A DNA stretch of 64,000 nucleotides from Arbacia lixula (GCA_963669155.1 OZ022583.1:18035694-18099693); one strand, 5' to 3'. Counted from the stretch's first letter, positions 46,898-60,789 are shown. Numbers and translations are program-made. Notes: a model not told the origin generated them from the letters alone.

Positions 46898-48216
46898 AGC
46901 TACTAATATTATACATAAACAGATAATCAACAGATGCACATTCTCAAAATCACACACAAGCACAATCTACTCCATTACATTCACATTTCTTGAAAACTAT
47001 TCTGTGAGTACACATGATGGGCAGCTCATAAATCCCATAGAGTTATACATGTACCAATGGACCCTGTAGGGTATGCATGGTATAACTCCATGTGTAGAGT
47101 GTTATATAACTCTATGCACAAAGCACACACAGTTAATGCGCAACCCCGAAAAATTCCTCGACTGTGAACAAGCGTACGCGTGCCCTCGATTTGACCTCTG
47201 AGTGCACACATGTGCCTTGTTTTGATCAGCGTTTCGCGAGATGCATATTCATTACGAAGCGGTTACGCTTGCATATGAATTAGATGACGTCAGACTATAT
47301 TATCTCGCTCGCTCTATCTGGCAGAGGAGACTGGACGGATTTTTTCGGGGGCGGACAGATTCGTGGAGTCGCGCAATCAGTGGTCTGGCGCGGTGTGTGT
47401 ACTATGTGAATCAGTGGCGTATTTGTGTATGGGAGAATAAGCGTTCGATAAAATACGGCCAGTAACTGGACTAGTATTCCCCCTCCCCCGGCGCGGCCCA
47501 ATGCTTTCTCCTCTTATAACGGGGTAAAGATTTCTTGACAGATTTCTGTTTCATAGGTTTTGGTGATTCCCTAGCTCTGTAAAGATTACCTGGTGGCAGC
47601 ATCTACTTTTAGTGTGAAGTGAGAGGGTCTCGCGTTACACAGTAGGCCTACTTTCACTCATGTATCCCAATTTTATTAATACCAAAATAATTTGCGTGAA
47701 TTAACTAGCCCTTTAATTTAATTGACAGTGATTAATCACCAAAAGTCAGTGGTCAATATACAAATGATGAATGTTGAGGTCCGCCGCCAAACAAGCAAGA
47801 CAAATTTTGGATGCATTTAGAGGAATATTCTGTATACGCAGAATATTGCAGAACCATGCACTTCAAGTGCGTGTGCGGTAGTAAGTCATTATTTTATTTA
47901 AGTCCCAGCGAAGGTTGAACGGTTGGCATATTTTTCAAACCTGCCTTTTGTTATTCAGATCGAGGAATTAAGCGTAATTGTTTAAAACACATTCTCTGAA
48001 TGTCCTGAATTTTTACATGTTCATGCGGCAGCGGTCATCACAGATCAAAGGAAGTTTGTCGGAGCGCAGGTCATAATAGGTCCATGGTACAATTATCGAC
48101 ACGTGTGCAAATGTAATTGAAGTCGTTCAAGCGTTCAAGCTAGAGAGCTAGCTCAGCTCTGTACACGAATATCATCGCTTACTTTGTATTTCAGGGAAGT
48201 AAAATAATAATTAAAA

Positions 48217-51200
48217 ATGATCTGGAAAGTTGTGTTACTCCTGTTAGCATCAGTATGTATCACCGTTCAAGCAGCATCTACAAATGGAGCTATAGGACTC
48301 GACTCATTTACATTTGATAAGGTAAGAAAAGTTTATAGTTGTGCTCGGTCCTACTCTAGTCTATGAAGTATGAGTGACGAGGCCCGGCGAAACTCGCTGA
48401 GCGCCCACGGCTGGCTGGCTAAGCCCAGCCAATCCACCGGGGTGGCGGACTGGTGGTGGGCTGGGTGCGGTGCGGTGCCTGCGACTGCTGTACACTTTTT
48501 AGAAGCAGCCACCCTTTCGCGCCTTCTTTACCTGTGTCTGTTGCATGCATAAATTGATATCATTATTTGAAAATATGATATTTCGATTCATTTTAGAAAC
48601 TTTATAAAACCAAATGCAAAGGTTTTGGTTTCTCACAAGTAATATTTTTGAATTAGACTACTTTTTTAATTGATGTGAAAACATCCAATATTTTCCTAAA
48701 ATTTTATTATAAGATGGTAGACATGGTTATGAACTTATGTCGTCTCAGAGTTACCTACTTATTGTCTGATGTGTTTTTAATGTAATGCGTAAGAACTAGA
48801 CTACTCAATTCTTTAGTCATTCCTTTCATGGTAATATTAAAGGGTTACTAAACTAGAAAAATAAGTTAACACTATCTTTGTAAAATTATATCCACTGAAA
48901 ACTAATTTCACATTTGTTTGCCACAATAAAGTTTCATTTTGAAAAATTTGAAAAAACCCATACCTCCAGTGACATCAGAGAAGTCAAAATGCCATAGATT
49001 GTACGGAAGTCAACATAGACCATTTTCGTAATGTATTCACAACTTTCCCCCTAACTGCGTAGTAACGTGTTATTGCATTCACCTGTATATGGTCATTCAG
49101 ATTCAATGCTTGGATGGAATGCACTTTGAGTCTATTAGTTGTTGCTACCCGGACAAACCTATGACAAGCTTTGGGGTTCCCATTGGGAACATATTGTTTG
49201 AACGGCATGAATAAAATATTATATTCACGCCGTTGGCATTCATGGCATTTTGGATTTTTTGATGTCACTTGAGGCATGTCTTTTTTCAAATTTTCATCAA
49301 AATGATACTTTATTGCAGCAAACGAATGTGAAATTCGTTTTTAATGGATAAAATTTTACATAGATTAGTGCGAACTTATTTTTCTTATTTAGTAACCGTT
49401 TAATTTTCTATCATTGTTACTTACCATAATAATAATAGTAATAATAATATTCTATTCTTAGAAACACATAATACCATTCAAATAGCCTCAGAGTCTATGC
49501 ATGTGAAAGTAAAAATTGATTATGTGAAAATTTGAAAATAACTAATAATTATCAAACAGATGCGTCTGTAGTGTTGATTTGAATTGATCGAAGTCTGTCA
49601 CTGATCTAATGCCTTGGGGAAGGTTATTCCATCATTTGGGTGCCGTATTTGCAAAAGGTCTATCCCCGAATATCTTAAATTTTACACAAATTTCAGAGAG
49701 AAGATAAATTGATTGAGAACGAAGATTACAACTAGCGTTTAATGAGTTCAGTAAGATAGACAGGATCATTTCCACATACGCATTTGAATACAAGAGTGAG
49801 GACTTTAAACTGAACGCAAGCCCTTATCAATGAGATGCAAAATACCATTCAAATAGTCTCCAAACTATGCGTGTGAAAGGAAAAATTGATTATGGGAGAA
49901 TTTGAAAATAACTAAAACTTATCACACAGATTTGAATTGATGTCTAATCCTTGTCTATTGTCTCACGCTGTAAACCCTACCTCACAATTTTAAACAATCC
50001 TGCATGTATTACAAAATGATAAATGTGTTATCAAATGTTTGTTTGTATTTACCAGATACTGGCGAAGCATAGCCAGCTCCTGGTCAAGTTTGATGAGTCG
50101 TTTGCTTATGGAGAGAAGCAGGAGGTGTTTGAGCAGCTCTGCAACAAGTCAGCGAAAATCCCTGAACTACTCATCGGTGAAGTGCAAACTATGGGTAAGA
50201 CGTCCACAAATCAGCTCTTATAATGTTATTTTTAAGATCCTGTAGCTACCTGTTCAAAAGTTTATCAGGATGTGTTTACGCTCTTTGCTGGCCTCAAATA
50301 AAAAAGTTTAGTAAATTATACTGAAAAGAAAATGCTTTTGAGGCACTTTTTCAAAGTATAGGAATTTCTATCAGTTTATGTTGCTTTTGCACATTTCAAA
50401 TGGATTTTTGGCCTTGTTTATTTATTATTGATATTGAAAGCAAAAAGCAAAGGGAAATTTATATGGAACTATCAAACCATCAGGCTTACTGAGCTAGTTC
50501 AGCTGGGTTTAGTAAGCTGGAAAACAAATGGGTCTATTTTGTCTTCAAACATTTCTTTCTATGTTTTCTGTTTCATATATAATTTGAATGTAAACCTTTT
50601 TTGACCTATTTTTTAGAATAAACTTTAGAAATAAAGCAAAATAACATTTGCGTGCCACTGTCGCAGCTGTTATAAAAGCAAGATGCCGACTTATAAAATC
50701 AATTAAAAGTACCCTAATAATTTTGTTTTTCTATCGTAAGGTCATGGCTCTTTGACTAATTAGTAATTACAAACATTATTTATGGCCTGACTCACTAGGG
50801 AGTCCAGGGTGACCAATTATAAAATCAATTCCCTCATTTTTTTCTCTCTCTGTAGATCATGGCTCCATGAAGAATCAGGACATGGACAAGAGGTTTAAGA
50901 TTAAGAAGTCTGACCGGCCAACGTATCGCCTCTTCCTGGACCACAGCACCAAGCCCATCAAGTACAAGGGTTCCATTACCATAGCAGGGCTGTCCAACTT
51001 CCTCTTCGAGCACATCGGTGTGCGGCTCCCTCTGGAGTTCACCCTGGCACAGTTTGACGCCTTTGCTGTCCGATTCATGAAAACGGGTGACGAGGAGGAG
51101 AGACAGGCAATCATAGTGGAGGCGGAGGCAGCAAAGGAAACGCTGAAATCGGCCAAGAAGAAGGATCGGGCCGATATGTACCTCCTCATGATGGGGAAGA

Positions 51201-51364
51201 TTATGGAGAAAGGAGACGGGTTTGTGGCGTCCGAGATATCTCGCGTGGATAAGCTGCTTAAGAAAGGGGGTAACTTGTCGGACAAGAAGAAGCTGTCTTT
51301 TACTTCCCGGATGAACATCTTGTCAGCTTTTAAATCTTTTGAAAAACCCAAAGATGAGTTATGA
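48217..51364 (+). CDS. ERP29: ERp29, endoplasmic reticulum resident protein 29 (3 coding exons, 250 aa)
   Basis: ER-lumen folding and secretion factor of the PDI family without redox activity (Drosophila Windbeutel group). Exons: 48217-48321, 50056-50194, 50856-51364; GT-AG junctions, total 753 bases including stop, frame kept. Seen: signal peptide (hydrophobic KVVLLLLASVCITVQA, probable cleavage after residue 19), thioredoxin-like domain about 20-140 (LLVKFDESFAYGEKQ corresponds to LVKFDTQYPYGEKQ in human) with no CxxC active site, then the all-helical ERp29 C-terminal domain about 145-245 (YLLMMGKIMEKGDGF), and a KDEL retention signal at the very end; the human protein ends KEEL. Slightly shorter than human (261 aa), with the difference spread between the signal peptide and loops. 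Intron 1 carries a TTAA-flanked element; intron 2 ends in a duplicated acceptor region. Confidence 0.95.
48841..49399. mobile_element. TTAA-flanked inverted-repeat element, second family (559 bp), in ERp29 intron 1
   Basis: TTAA on both sides (48837-48840 and 49400-49403). Ends AGGGTTACTAAACTAGAAAA and the complement of ACGGTTACTAAATAAGAAAA are inverted, followed by AATAAGTT on both. Further inverted similarity continues inwards (AATTTCACATTTG with GAATGTGAAATT). No coding frame of note. Its ends differ from the 25830 family beyond AGGG. Confidence 0.82.
49460..49945. repeat. direct repeat of about 90 bp flanking a worn dispersed element, ERp29 intron 1
   Basis: ATACCATTCAAATAG ... AAAAATTGATTATG ... 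AATTTGAAAATAACTAA occurs at about 49471-49560 and 49845-49930 with scattered differences. The sequence between them (about 49575-49840) is a decayed repeat with no frame. Confidence 0.65.
50690..50880 (+). repeat. tandem duplication of the ERp29 exon 3 acceptor region
   Basis: TTATAAAATCAATT followed by a T-rich tract and TCATGGCTC occurs twice, 126 bases apart (from 50691 and 50817). The second copy has the functional TGTAG acceptor at 50855. The first has TCGTAAGG where the acceptor should be and is dead. Confidence 0.65.
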
Positions 51365-54300
51365 TTAACAATGCTGTCATGATGATTTGAATGATTAAGG
51401 CCCCCCAAATAACTATGAAAACAAAATAAGGTTTCCATAGTATTCAAACTCTGTCATAAAATTTTCATGACCTCCCTACCCCCACTCCTCCCCATCCCTC
51501 CCCTCTCCCTTCCCCTCCCCCCACAATATTCCAAGAGTGGGTTGATTTTCTTTCAAGAGAGCTGACCAATGCAATAGGTGTCTTTTTACAATCATCTACC
51601 GCTCTCCCCCATAATATACAATATGATTGCATACGGATATGACAGGAGTTGCAGACCATAAGAGTTGCAGACTTTCATATACCGTAAACAAAAATGGTTC
51701 TCATATAATCCCTTATTATAAAACAAATCTCATGTCTTCTATTGCACTTGATTTCATATCTTTTACATTCTGAAATATGACATGTTGTACATGCTCCTAG
51801 GAACCCTCAAGTGACTTACAATTCATTACTATCAGTGTCTTTCACAAATGTTGTTTTCTATTGAAGTTTTGTAATACAATATTTAAAAATATTTTGTATC
51901 TGATGCAATTTTTTCCACATACTCAATGTACATGTACTACATAAGTAGGATCATTTTCAATATAATGTGTTATTTTGCTTGTACCGGTAATAGAATGATA
52001 CTGAAATTGTTCAAAGCTGATTTTTCCACTTTAATTAAATTTGACTTCATTTACCAATACTTATCATGCATAACAACATAAGCACTGGTAAATCAAAAGG
52101 AAATGTGAATGATGGCTTGAGGGGAGAGGGGTCATTTTTTGGAAGGTAAACACTGCATCACAACAATGCGTTTGGTGACCTTGTAATCTCTTGACCTTGA
52201 CCATCCTGATGTTCTGCACATGACATGATTGAATCATCAAAACAAATTGGTTATCATTGGAGAGAGGCATAAACATGTTTGTGTATGATATCATATATTG
52301 TGATGTTAAAGTTTAAAGAGCAAATTGGTCGATCAAACTTGACCTTTTAAACATGTTTGTATATGTGTTTTTTTATAATTTAAAATCGTGTTTTGTATTG
52401 GATATCAGTTCTTTCACATTACAACTATGTTCACTTTTTTCTTCTTATTGAATATGTATATTTTGTGTAATACAATTACAGGTGGATTCTCTGATTTTGT
52501 AGGTTTCCATGGCACTGACAGTTTAGTTAGAGGTACTATTTATTAAATAGTAATAGTATAGGTACCACAATGTCATTGTATACGTTCATGTTACTGTAAT
52601 TCACCCATGTGTGGGCTGAAGAAAAGAAATGAATATTGAATGATTTTTCATCCACTTTGATGAGACTGTTTTCAACTTTTGTTCTTCTGTATACATGTAA
52701 CCAAAAAGGACATGAAGTGGAGATAGATGAAGAAAGTGATGATAGAAAAATAAGGAGCTCATCACAAGAAAAAATCTATAAAGAAAAGTGAGGGGGAAAA
52801 GTGTTGATAATAGTAAGTTTTGCAACAAAATGCACAGTATTTGTTTCTCTCACTTTCAGACAGACAGTGGACATTTTGGTCTTAACATTTCAGGAAGGGT
52901 GCTCTGTCCACCATCAGGAGAATAGTTTGAAGAAAACAAGAGCATGCAGGGTATTTCATGGGATCCGGAACAATAGGCCCCATAACATAAAGGTTTGCGA
53001 TCAATTGCAATTTTGAGAGATGAATTCTGATTGGTTACTGGTCAGTCATTTCAACAATAAGCAACAGTGATGTTGATTGGCCATTGACATTTTGCGATTG
53101 ATAATGTAGATACAGGCCCCCCAATTGACTCTGATAACAAAATGCAGTTTCCATACTGTTTAAACTCATATTATTTGATACTATGAAAAGTCTTCTCAGT
53201 ACCATGTAATGAAGACACCATTGATATGTTACACATGTACGCCAATGGGACTGAAAAGGTCGAGTTGTTGAATGTTCTTGATGATTGCCAAATTCTAATG
53301 CTTGTTCTTGTTCAAGCTGTTATGATGTTCCTCGGTTCTTGTCTTTTAATGCTCCATCATGGTTATCGAATGTACAAGTGCCTGCATTCAAAAAGTGTTC
53401 TTTCAAATCATGGAGTAATTGTCAAGATGAATGTCTTTCAGAAATGTACCTCTAGTTATGTATTATGGTATTCAAAAGACATTGTATCAAATTATTCACT
53501 CTAATTGAAGAAGTATTTGTTATGCGAACAGAATGTTTCTTGAATATTCCATTTTCGTTATGCATATTTTATTCACGTCTTTCAAACGATACATCCTTGA
53601 TGGTGACCCTAAAGCTTTTCTGTCTAGCAATATGTAAAGTGCATTCAACCCTTTCCAACTGAATAATTTTAAAGGTGAGTGTGCTCCTGCGTTATGATGG
53701 AGATAGGGAAAAGTTGTGAGTAAATATGGTTATTGTCTGAAAGTTTATTGAAATATATTTACATATTGTGTGTGTAATAAGTTTTCTTATTTGGTATGGT
53801 AATTGAAATACTCTTTGTACTACACATTTCTTGAGTTGATAATATCATCTATGTCTTTTATAAATTACCCTATGGTGGAATATGGTCTTGAAATTCAGTT
53901 TAACTTGAAAATCATGCCCATTTCAATCATCAATTTTTTTATTCAAAATGTTGTATTGAACAAGTGTGTGTTCAATAATTAAAAACAAAAAACATGCAAA
54001 AACAAAGCACAAAAACCAATGAGTGATATTCTGATATTTATGCATGTGTCTGATTTTTGAACAATGTATATTGACATACTATGCACACACACACTGCCTG
54101 TGGTATACAGCACTGACATCCACATCCACACACACAAACACCCACACATACACATTTATATGTACCGGTATATACTGTACATGTATGACTGATTATATGT
54201 ATTTAGTGAAACCACATACATTTAATTCCCTTGAGCAATATTTCTTGCTGAAACTTGTATTAATGTAACCTGTACATAAAGACCAGTCTTGTCGACCCCC

Positions 54301-56320
54301 TTGGCTCTCCAATGTGCCTCTAGTTGATATACCAGTTCGTAATTACACCATGGTCGGACAATCCACTGAATACACTGCAGACCGGGATTTGTTCATTAAG
54401 CTGTGTTGGATGATGGATGAAAATACATTTTACAGCGTGCTCATAACAACAATACAAAGAGGTGAAATGTTCTTTTACTACCTTTCAGAGCTGAATAATT
54501 GTCATATCTGTACGATAATGATTAAAAATGTAGTTAAGTGTCTAATGAATTTTCATTTTACTCTGTGAGTTGTACGATTGGCCCAAGGTCATTCGTACAA
54601 GCAATAATCTGCTCATGCGCACATTGTAACTACGAACTCGCTTATTGTAATCACAGTTGTATTCACAAGGAATACACACAAATCCCATGAAGGTACAGGT
54701 TGGCACTGACGGGGTTAAAGAGTCTGGTTTCACTACATGTAAATATGTTCATGTGTGTAACCTAATCACAATCATAACAAACATATACACTGTATATACA
54801 TTACACAAAATAAAGAACAAATAATCACATTGTGCAATTATTGACCGATGATCACAATCATTTAATATATTCACATCTACACTGAATAAATCAGGATATA
54901 AATTACAAACATCGATAAACATTAGGTACATCGCATCAGCTTCCACCGTGCACAATGTTGGATATCAAAGTAACAAGTTTACTGCTAAAAAACAGCAATC
55001 TAGGTTAATATCACGAGAGGTGCATAAACATCCAATAGGGTTGGGTGGGAGCTGGGGTCAAATTTACACCTTTTTTTCCTTATATACAATTCCTAGATGG
55101 AAGGTTTGTGTCCACTCGTAAAAATAGTCATGACTTACACATAGTCCAATGGACAATTACCTGTATATATGCTTGTACTCTTGTTTGCTGAAGACCAAAG
55201 TTAATAAACACTCATGTTTTCCACATGGGCGAGCCAATCCCATTTAACCCTTTAAATCCATTAAGGCATTCTTGCATGAATAACATACACAAATACCATA
55301 GAGCAGTATTATGTCTGGGAGAAGAAGAGTTAATTTAAAATAGAAAAAAAAAAACACCTAAATAGACTCTATAAACTTAGCCCCTACACTTTTAAGCATT
55401 TAAATGCCCTGATTATATCTAATTCATGTTGTATGCAGGTCTGTATACATTCTTCATTGGTTACAAAAACTGATCATAACTCTTGATGATTTTGCTCTGT
55501 TGGATACCAAGGATAATCAGAGTCTTCTCACACACAAGAACGAGGGATATCCAAATATGCAAATATGTGATCAAGTACCCCATTTCAACTCTCTTCTCGT
55601 TCAACTCTTTATGCACCATTGAGGCATTTCTGTATTGGTAATACAGACCATTTCAACAGGGTAGTATGGAGTCTGGTAGAGAAGGAGTTAACTCTTTATG
55701 CGCCATTGAGGCATTTTTTGTAATGGTAATACACATCACTCCCACATGGCAGTATGGAGTCTGGTAGAGAAGGAGTTAACTCTTTATGCGCCATTGAGGC
55801 ATTTTTGTACTGGTAAGACACACCCCGCCCACATGGCAGAATGGAGTCTGACAGAGAGGGAGTTAATCACGGGTCTGCAGGTACAGACTATTGAGACACC
55901 TACAAATATAGGTCTGCTAGTGAAGACTACAATATATGTGACCTAATCTACAGCCTGATGTGGTTGGGCATTTCCAAACCAATGCAATACATTAGTCTGG
56001 CTGCAGTAGACTATTCATTCTCAATTTTCTCCTGCTCCCTCATGCGTGACAGACTTGGAAAAATAGGAAATAGGAAATGATAGAGTCAATACCGGTAGTC
56101 TCACAGTACCAGACTCTGTTTGATAGTATGGATCAGAAATGTTCAACAACCTGCAGGCCAGGATTCGTCCTGACTTGCCCATATGGTCACACTATATTTT
56201 AGCTAGTCTTTGCAATTTCAGACTCATTGATTCAAACTTACTGAATGATCGACAGACCAACAAGGGTTGCATCTGTAAACTAGTTACGGTAATTGTATTG
56301 TCTACATAATAGCAGTAGCT
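51365..56320. other. ERp29 3' flank and intergenic DNA, no gene supported
   Basis: ERp29 3' UTR of unknown length followed by AT-rich DNA. A C-rich tract lies at 51478-51520 and a CA-rich tract at 54080-54150. Open frames such as 53226-53504 show no domain, no splice context and no likely partner exon. Confidence 0.45.
55604..55868. repeat. 88-bp tandem repeat, 3 copies
   Basis: Units starting ACTCTTTATGCGCCATTGAG and ending GGTAGAGAAGGAGTTA at 55604, 55691 and 55779 (spacing 87 and 88). A related, more diverged unit lies at about 55246-55332. Confidence 0.88.
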
Positions 56321-56477
56321 GGGCCACGTTGCATATAGATTTTCAACTATTGTAACTTACCATTGATAGTATCTACCATATCAACTGCTGTAAAGCTGTA
56401 AGCTCATTGGCTGCTTCCATGGTAGTTAGCATTAATGGTAAGTTACAATAATTGAAAACCTGTATGCAATAGGGTCC
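56321..56477. repeat. GGGCC-type palindromic MITE, copy 3
   Basis: Starts GGGCCACGTTGCATATAGAT and ends inverted (TATGCAATAGGGTCC). The interior has TAACTTACCATTGATAGT paired with ATTAATGGTAAGTTACA and GAGCTCATTGG-like sequence. Same family as 10816 and 12079. Confidence 0.8.
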
Positions 56478-58502
56478 TGATCCAGACGAAAAATCAAATC
56501 ATAATGAAATTCACTTTTAATTCATAAATGATGGTGATCATATTGTGCTGACATTGAAGACAAACTTGTAAAGGTACATTCTTCTTGATAGCACTAGTTT
56601 TTATCGAAACACCTATAAAGGTCAGAACTAAACATGTATATCCATGTATATGTATCCATGTATATCAACATGGTGTTATATTCAATCATGAACATAGTTG
56701 TTACCAAATGCATTCAATCCTTATTATAATACTTTTCTGCTTGGAAAGAAATATTTTATAATCCCCTTTTATATCAAACATTTTAGAAAATGTCCACCAA
56801 TTATATATTTTTGGGGGGTTACACAAAATAAGTGAAGTAAGCCCTTGATTGTTAAATGCTATGTGAAAACCTAATGAACACATTCCAAGAATATTGAAAA
56901 GGAATAAACTCAAGTGCATACAATTCTATTTTGGTTTCCAATGAGTGAATATCAACAAATTAACATCTCAACCACACATCGACTTACATCCACAATTTCA
57001 GTAGTAAATTCAGTAACTTAAACAGCTACTATGTACTAGTAGTTCATGTTAAAACAAGGAATCACACCATTTCTATAGCATCACATATGCGGAACCAATG
57101 AAAAATAAGAAATTTGTCTCTGAAGGGAGTACTGTGGAATTTAGCACATTATCACACATAAAAACATGAAAAAATATCACATGAAAACAAACAGGAAATT
57201 CGTTTGGAATCTTTGCTAGATTTCTGTTACACATTTAGACTGATTTATATATATATTATATATACTCATAAATTATCTATTTCATTGATTATTTGTACAA
57301 AAGAATACATCACATCTGCACCATGAAAGATTACTTCTACAGTACATAACGTTCACAAGAAAAATATTCATCTGCAAACAATATCTACCAAACAGAAAGA
57401 TGTCTTTTAATTTGTCTTTAAATTTTGTTTTACTGCAAAGTCATGTAAAAAAGTTTTGATAGGACTACAACATTTTTCACATTATTTCAGACAAAATTAA
57501 ACTTTCCATGCAGACAAGTACAAGGAACATGATGTTTATGGTAACATGTTAGGTGCTACATCAGCAGTCGGAGAAACAATAGTTCTGCTAAATAGATTCA
57601 AGTTTCTGAGAGCTAAGAAAACATTCCTGATAAGAACTCCCAAGAATGAGATGTTGAAAACCTCAACCTGCACACCATGCTAAGCAAAAACATTTTGCCA
57701 AGGTGGGAGAAAAAGCTTGCATTGTGAGAAAGCGGCACCTTTTGAGAGTAGCTGGAATGAAGAAATGAATTCACAATTGCATGACTATTTGAAACAAGAA
57801 CAGAAGGAATACAATAAAACATAAATAATCATGTGGGTGTGCAGGTGCTATAGTCTTAATCGTGTGTCATCGGGTAAGCATAAAGGTCACAAGCAAAGAC
57901 CATAGAGTACTACGAAGCAGCACAAGACTGATTACTCTCACATATTTGCACACAAAGAAGTGTAGTATGCCATGGGGCGATACCGCCGCCACTTTAGGAT
58001 GCAGAGCAGCGCGCTGGCTGCGTGCACTGCGCTTATAAATTTTTTGAGAGAATAACAAAAAAATGATGGGTGAATTCAGGAATATTTCTTAACATGTATA
58101 AACTGATCCCCCACCTCTCATTTCCCCCCCTTTCGCTCTCACACATCCAGGCCTATACTTATTTACACCTGCGATCTAGTAAAAAACAGACAACGTAATC
58201 GTATGATGTCCGCATTGATATTTGCTTACATCCGGAAACTGGCTTCCTAAAATGGCGCCCATGTCGTACTACAGCTTTTTCGGAGAGTAATCCGTCTTGC
58301 GCTTTGCAGCGCTCTAAGGTCTTTGGTCACAAGTTTATATGCTTCAGGCATTCATCTTTTGTAGATTATGCTTCCAGAATATTTGTACCATTTCCAAATT
58401 ACTTCTTCTGCAGAATGCAAAGTAGTACAGCGTCAAGATGGAATGACCATATCTGATGTATTATGTAACATAAGCACACACTGCAGGAGGTAAATACATA
58501 CA

Positions 58503-58665
58503 CAGTTGTACATACATACACATACATACAAACACACATACACATACACACATACACACATACATATATACATACATACATACATACATACATACATACA
58601 TACATACACACATACATACACACATATATACACACATACATACACACATACACACATACACACAC
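58503..58665. repeat. (ACAT)n / (ACAC)n microsatellite
   Basis: About 160 bases of ACATACAT and ACACATAC units with a pure ACAT core at 58570-58607. Tyr-Cys and Val-Cys frames on the - strand are artefacts of this repeat. Confidence 0.95.
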
Positions 58666-59015
58666 AGCCTTTATAGGTATACAAACAAGAATGTAACAAG
58701 TGTTAAACAAGTAAATGTAGTAACTACCAACTGTTAAATCTCAAATGGTAAGAATACTACGCAAGATGATAAAAAGCAAATGTAGACCTTGATTGTCAAT
58801 GTGGTTCATTACGCAAAAATATCACAGACACCTTCAAGTGTGTTGAGTACCTCTGCAGCATACATCATGGATGGATGACAGTTTGATGACCAAAACCTCC
58901 AAAACTTTGAAACTCTCATTGTCTCTTCTAGTAATGACTTGAGGGCTGAAGAGAAGTTCTTTTGGGAAGTTGACGCAGCCATAGAGCTTTAAGTATGGCA
59001 CAATTTATACACTTA

Positions 59016-59235
59016 CAAATCTCCCTTCTGGTGACTGTCTCCAATGCTAAGGATAAATAAGCCTTAATCTTAGCTCTAACAAACTGATTACATAACACAT
59101 TGTCACCCCAAACCTTTAACTAATGATTTTCAAATCTCCCTTCTGGTGACTGTCTTCAATGGTGAGGACAAATAGGCCGAAATCTTAGCTCGTACAATCT
59201 GATTACATAACACATTGTCATCCCAAACCTTAAGC
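59016..59235. repeat. 115-bp tandem duplication
   Basis: CAAATCTCCCTTCTGGTGAC begins at 59016 and 59131; both units end with ACATAACACATTGTCA and CCCAAACCTT. About ten differences between units. Confidence 0.85.
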
Positions 59236-60789
59236 TTTTACAACATTTTCTGTAAAATAGGATTTACAGAGGGAAAAATCAAGGTCTTACAGGACTCAGC
59301 AGGATGTACAATAATTGCTTAACTAAGACATAATTATCTTAACCCTCTAAAGAATACTTTAACACTGCTTGCAAAATGAAATTTCTCTCATTGCAAGAGA
59401 ACAAACGTATGCTAACTTAAATAATACAGAATTGTGCTTTAATCTTTGGTGGCATGGTTCATATTGCTGCATAAAATAAACAAGAGAAGCGAATACATAT
59501 ATGTGCACATACAACAAACCAGAGAAATACAGTAAGTGTTATGAGTAAACATCCTGATCTGTCAATATATTCTGGGGGTATTTTTAACACTAAGTGAGCT
59601 GAAGGCATTTAGGCCATGTGAGATATAAATGTAGGTGAAGTCTAAGTGCTTTAAAATGTCTGAAGTTCAAAATTCACATACTACAATCCACTCCCAATAC
59701 AGCAAGTACATACACAAAAAGGTTTTGCTACGTACAACAAGGCAAAATACTCCTGGTCCCAATTTCACACAGAGCACGTGCAAGTCTACGTATTCCGTGA
59801 AGAGTAGAGGAAGACTCCTGGGTACTGGGTTAACTCCCCAGATCCTATTGAAAACAGGAGTGGACTGTAATTGAGTGTGCATGTTTCATTGGAAAACAAT
59901 TTTAATAAAATGTCTGTCCAGAATAATCAACAACTTCAATAAAAGTGTGTTCCGAATAATCATAGTGATGAAACTGCTAATGTGGGCAAGTTCATGCATT
60001 GGAAATACAAGAGAATTACTTCCCCGATTATTTTTTTACAGAGTGGGACAAAATGGAAGAATGTCTAGAGAAGGGACGACCAACAACAAAGTGTGACACT
60101 GCATGTAAGGGAAATACAAACAAATAACAATAAAAAATAACGCTAAAACTCTGTGAAACCTGGTGTTGACGATATTAATATCACAGAGCCTTTTCCTCTA
60201 GTATCATTTTACAATTTAACTGTTTCTCTGGAGTTTCTATATCACTATGAATATAATGTTTTATATCTGGTGACAAATAGTCACTCTTTGCAAAAATGAA
60301 GGGAAAGAGATCCTATCAAACATCGTAGTTTATATTACACCATACTCATCACTTTCTTGATTTTATGATGATATTAAAATGTTATCTTATTTCAATTAGT
60401 TAATAACATATGCATGTTGTAAGTTCCTAAAGAATCATCTTTAGTCATATCACTACCACTATTGCACTGCAAAAAGACATTAATAAAATTAATGAATTAA
60501 CTACCGGTACATAAAAAAGCTGTTTTCTCATGACTCTTTAGCGTGATCTATCTATGTTTCATTCGTCGTGCATGATAGGGACAGAAATTGAGTTGGTATG
60601 AAGTTGGCAACAACTCGGGAGTAAAATTTGCTCCTCACTCCGTGTATTAGGTGACCTTTAAGAAGACAGAGGGTGGTACATGAAGCCCATGTCACATGAT
60701 TCCTACATGTCTTACCTCTACACTGCACAGCCTGTTACTTTCAACGCAGACTTCCCCAAAGTACTGATCACATTTCAATGAGACCTTAA

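Larger units (their letters stand above)
45504..48216. other. ERp29 upstream flank with repeats, no other gene supported
   Basis: Contains the 67-bp TTAA miniature (46068) and the 104-bp duplication (46692). CTAGTATTCCCC occurs at both 46681 and 47471, next to GC-rich sequence, and may mark the ends of an unidentified element. TTTGTATTTCAG at 48183-48194 looks like a splice acceptor, so ERp29 probably has a separate 5' non-coding exon upstream. An ACACGTGT palindrome lies near 48100. No ER-stress element (CCAAT-N9-CCACG) was seen. Confidence 0.45.
56478..60785. other. AT-rich intergenic DNA, no gene supported
   Basis: Apart from the microsatellite at 58503 and the duplication at 59016, no structure was recognised. 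It may include part of a long 3' UTR of the - strand gene ending at 63376, but no polyadenylation site can be assigned. Confidence 0.4.

Noticed and set aside
50875-51447. 190-codon frame on the - strand
   Set aside because: Antisense shadow of ERp29 exon 3.
51478-51659. Gly-rich frame on the - strand downstream of ERp29
   Set aside because: Antisense reading of a C-rich 3' UTR tract.
53226-53504. 92-codon hydrophobic frame as a membrane protein gene
   Set aside because: AT-rich codon use like the surroundings, no homology recognised, no splice partner.
58399-58710. Cys/Tyr/Val-repeat proteins on the - strand
   Set aside because: Reading frames through the ACAT microsatellite; all three frames are open because of the 4-base unit.
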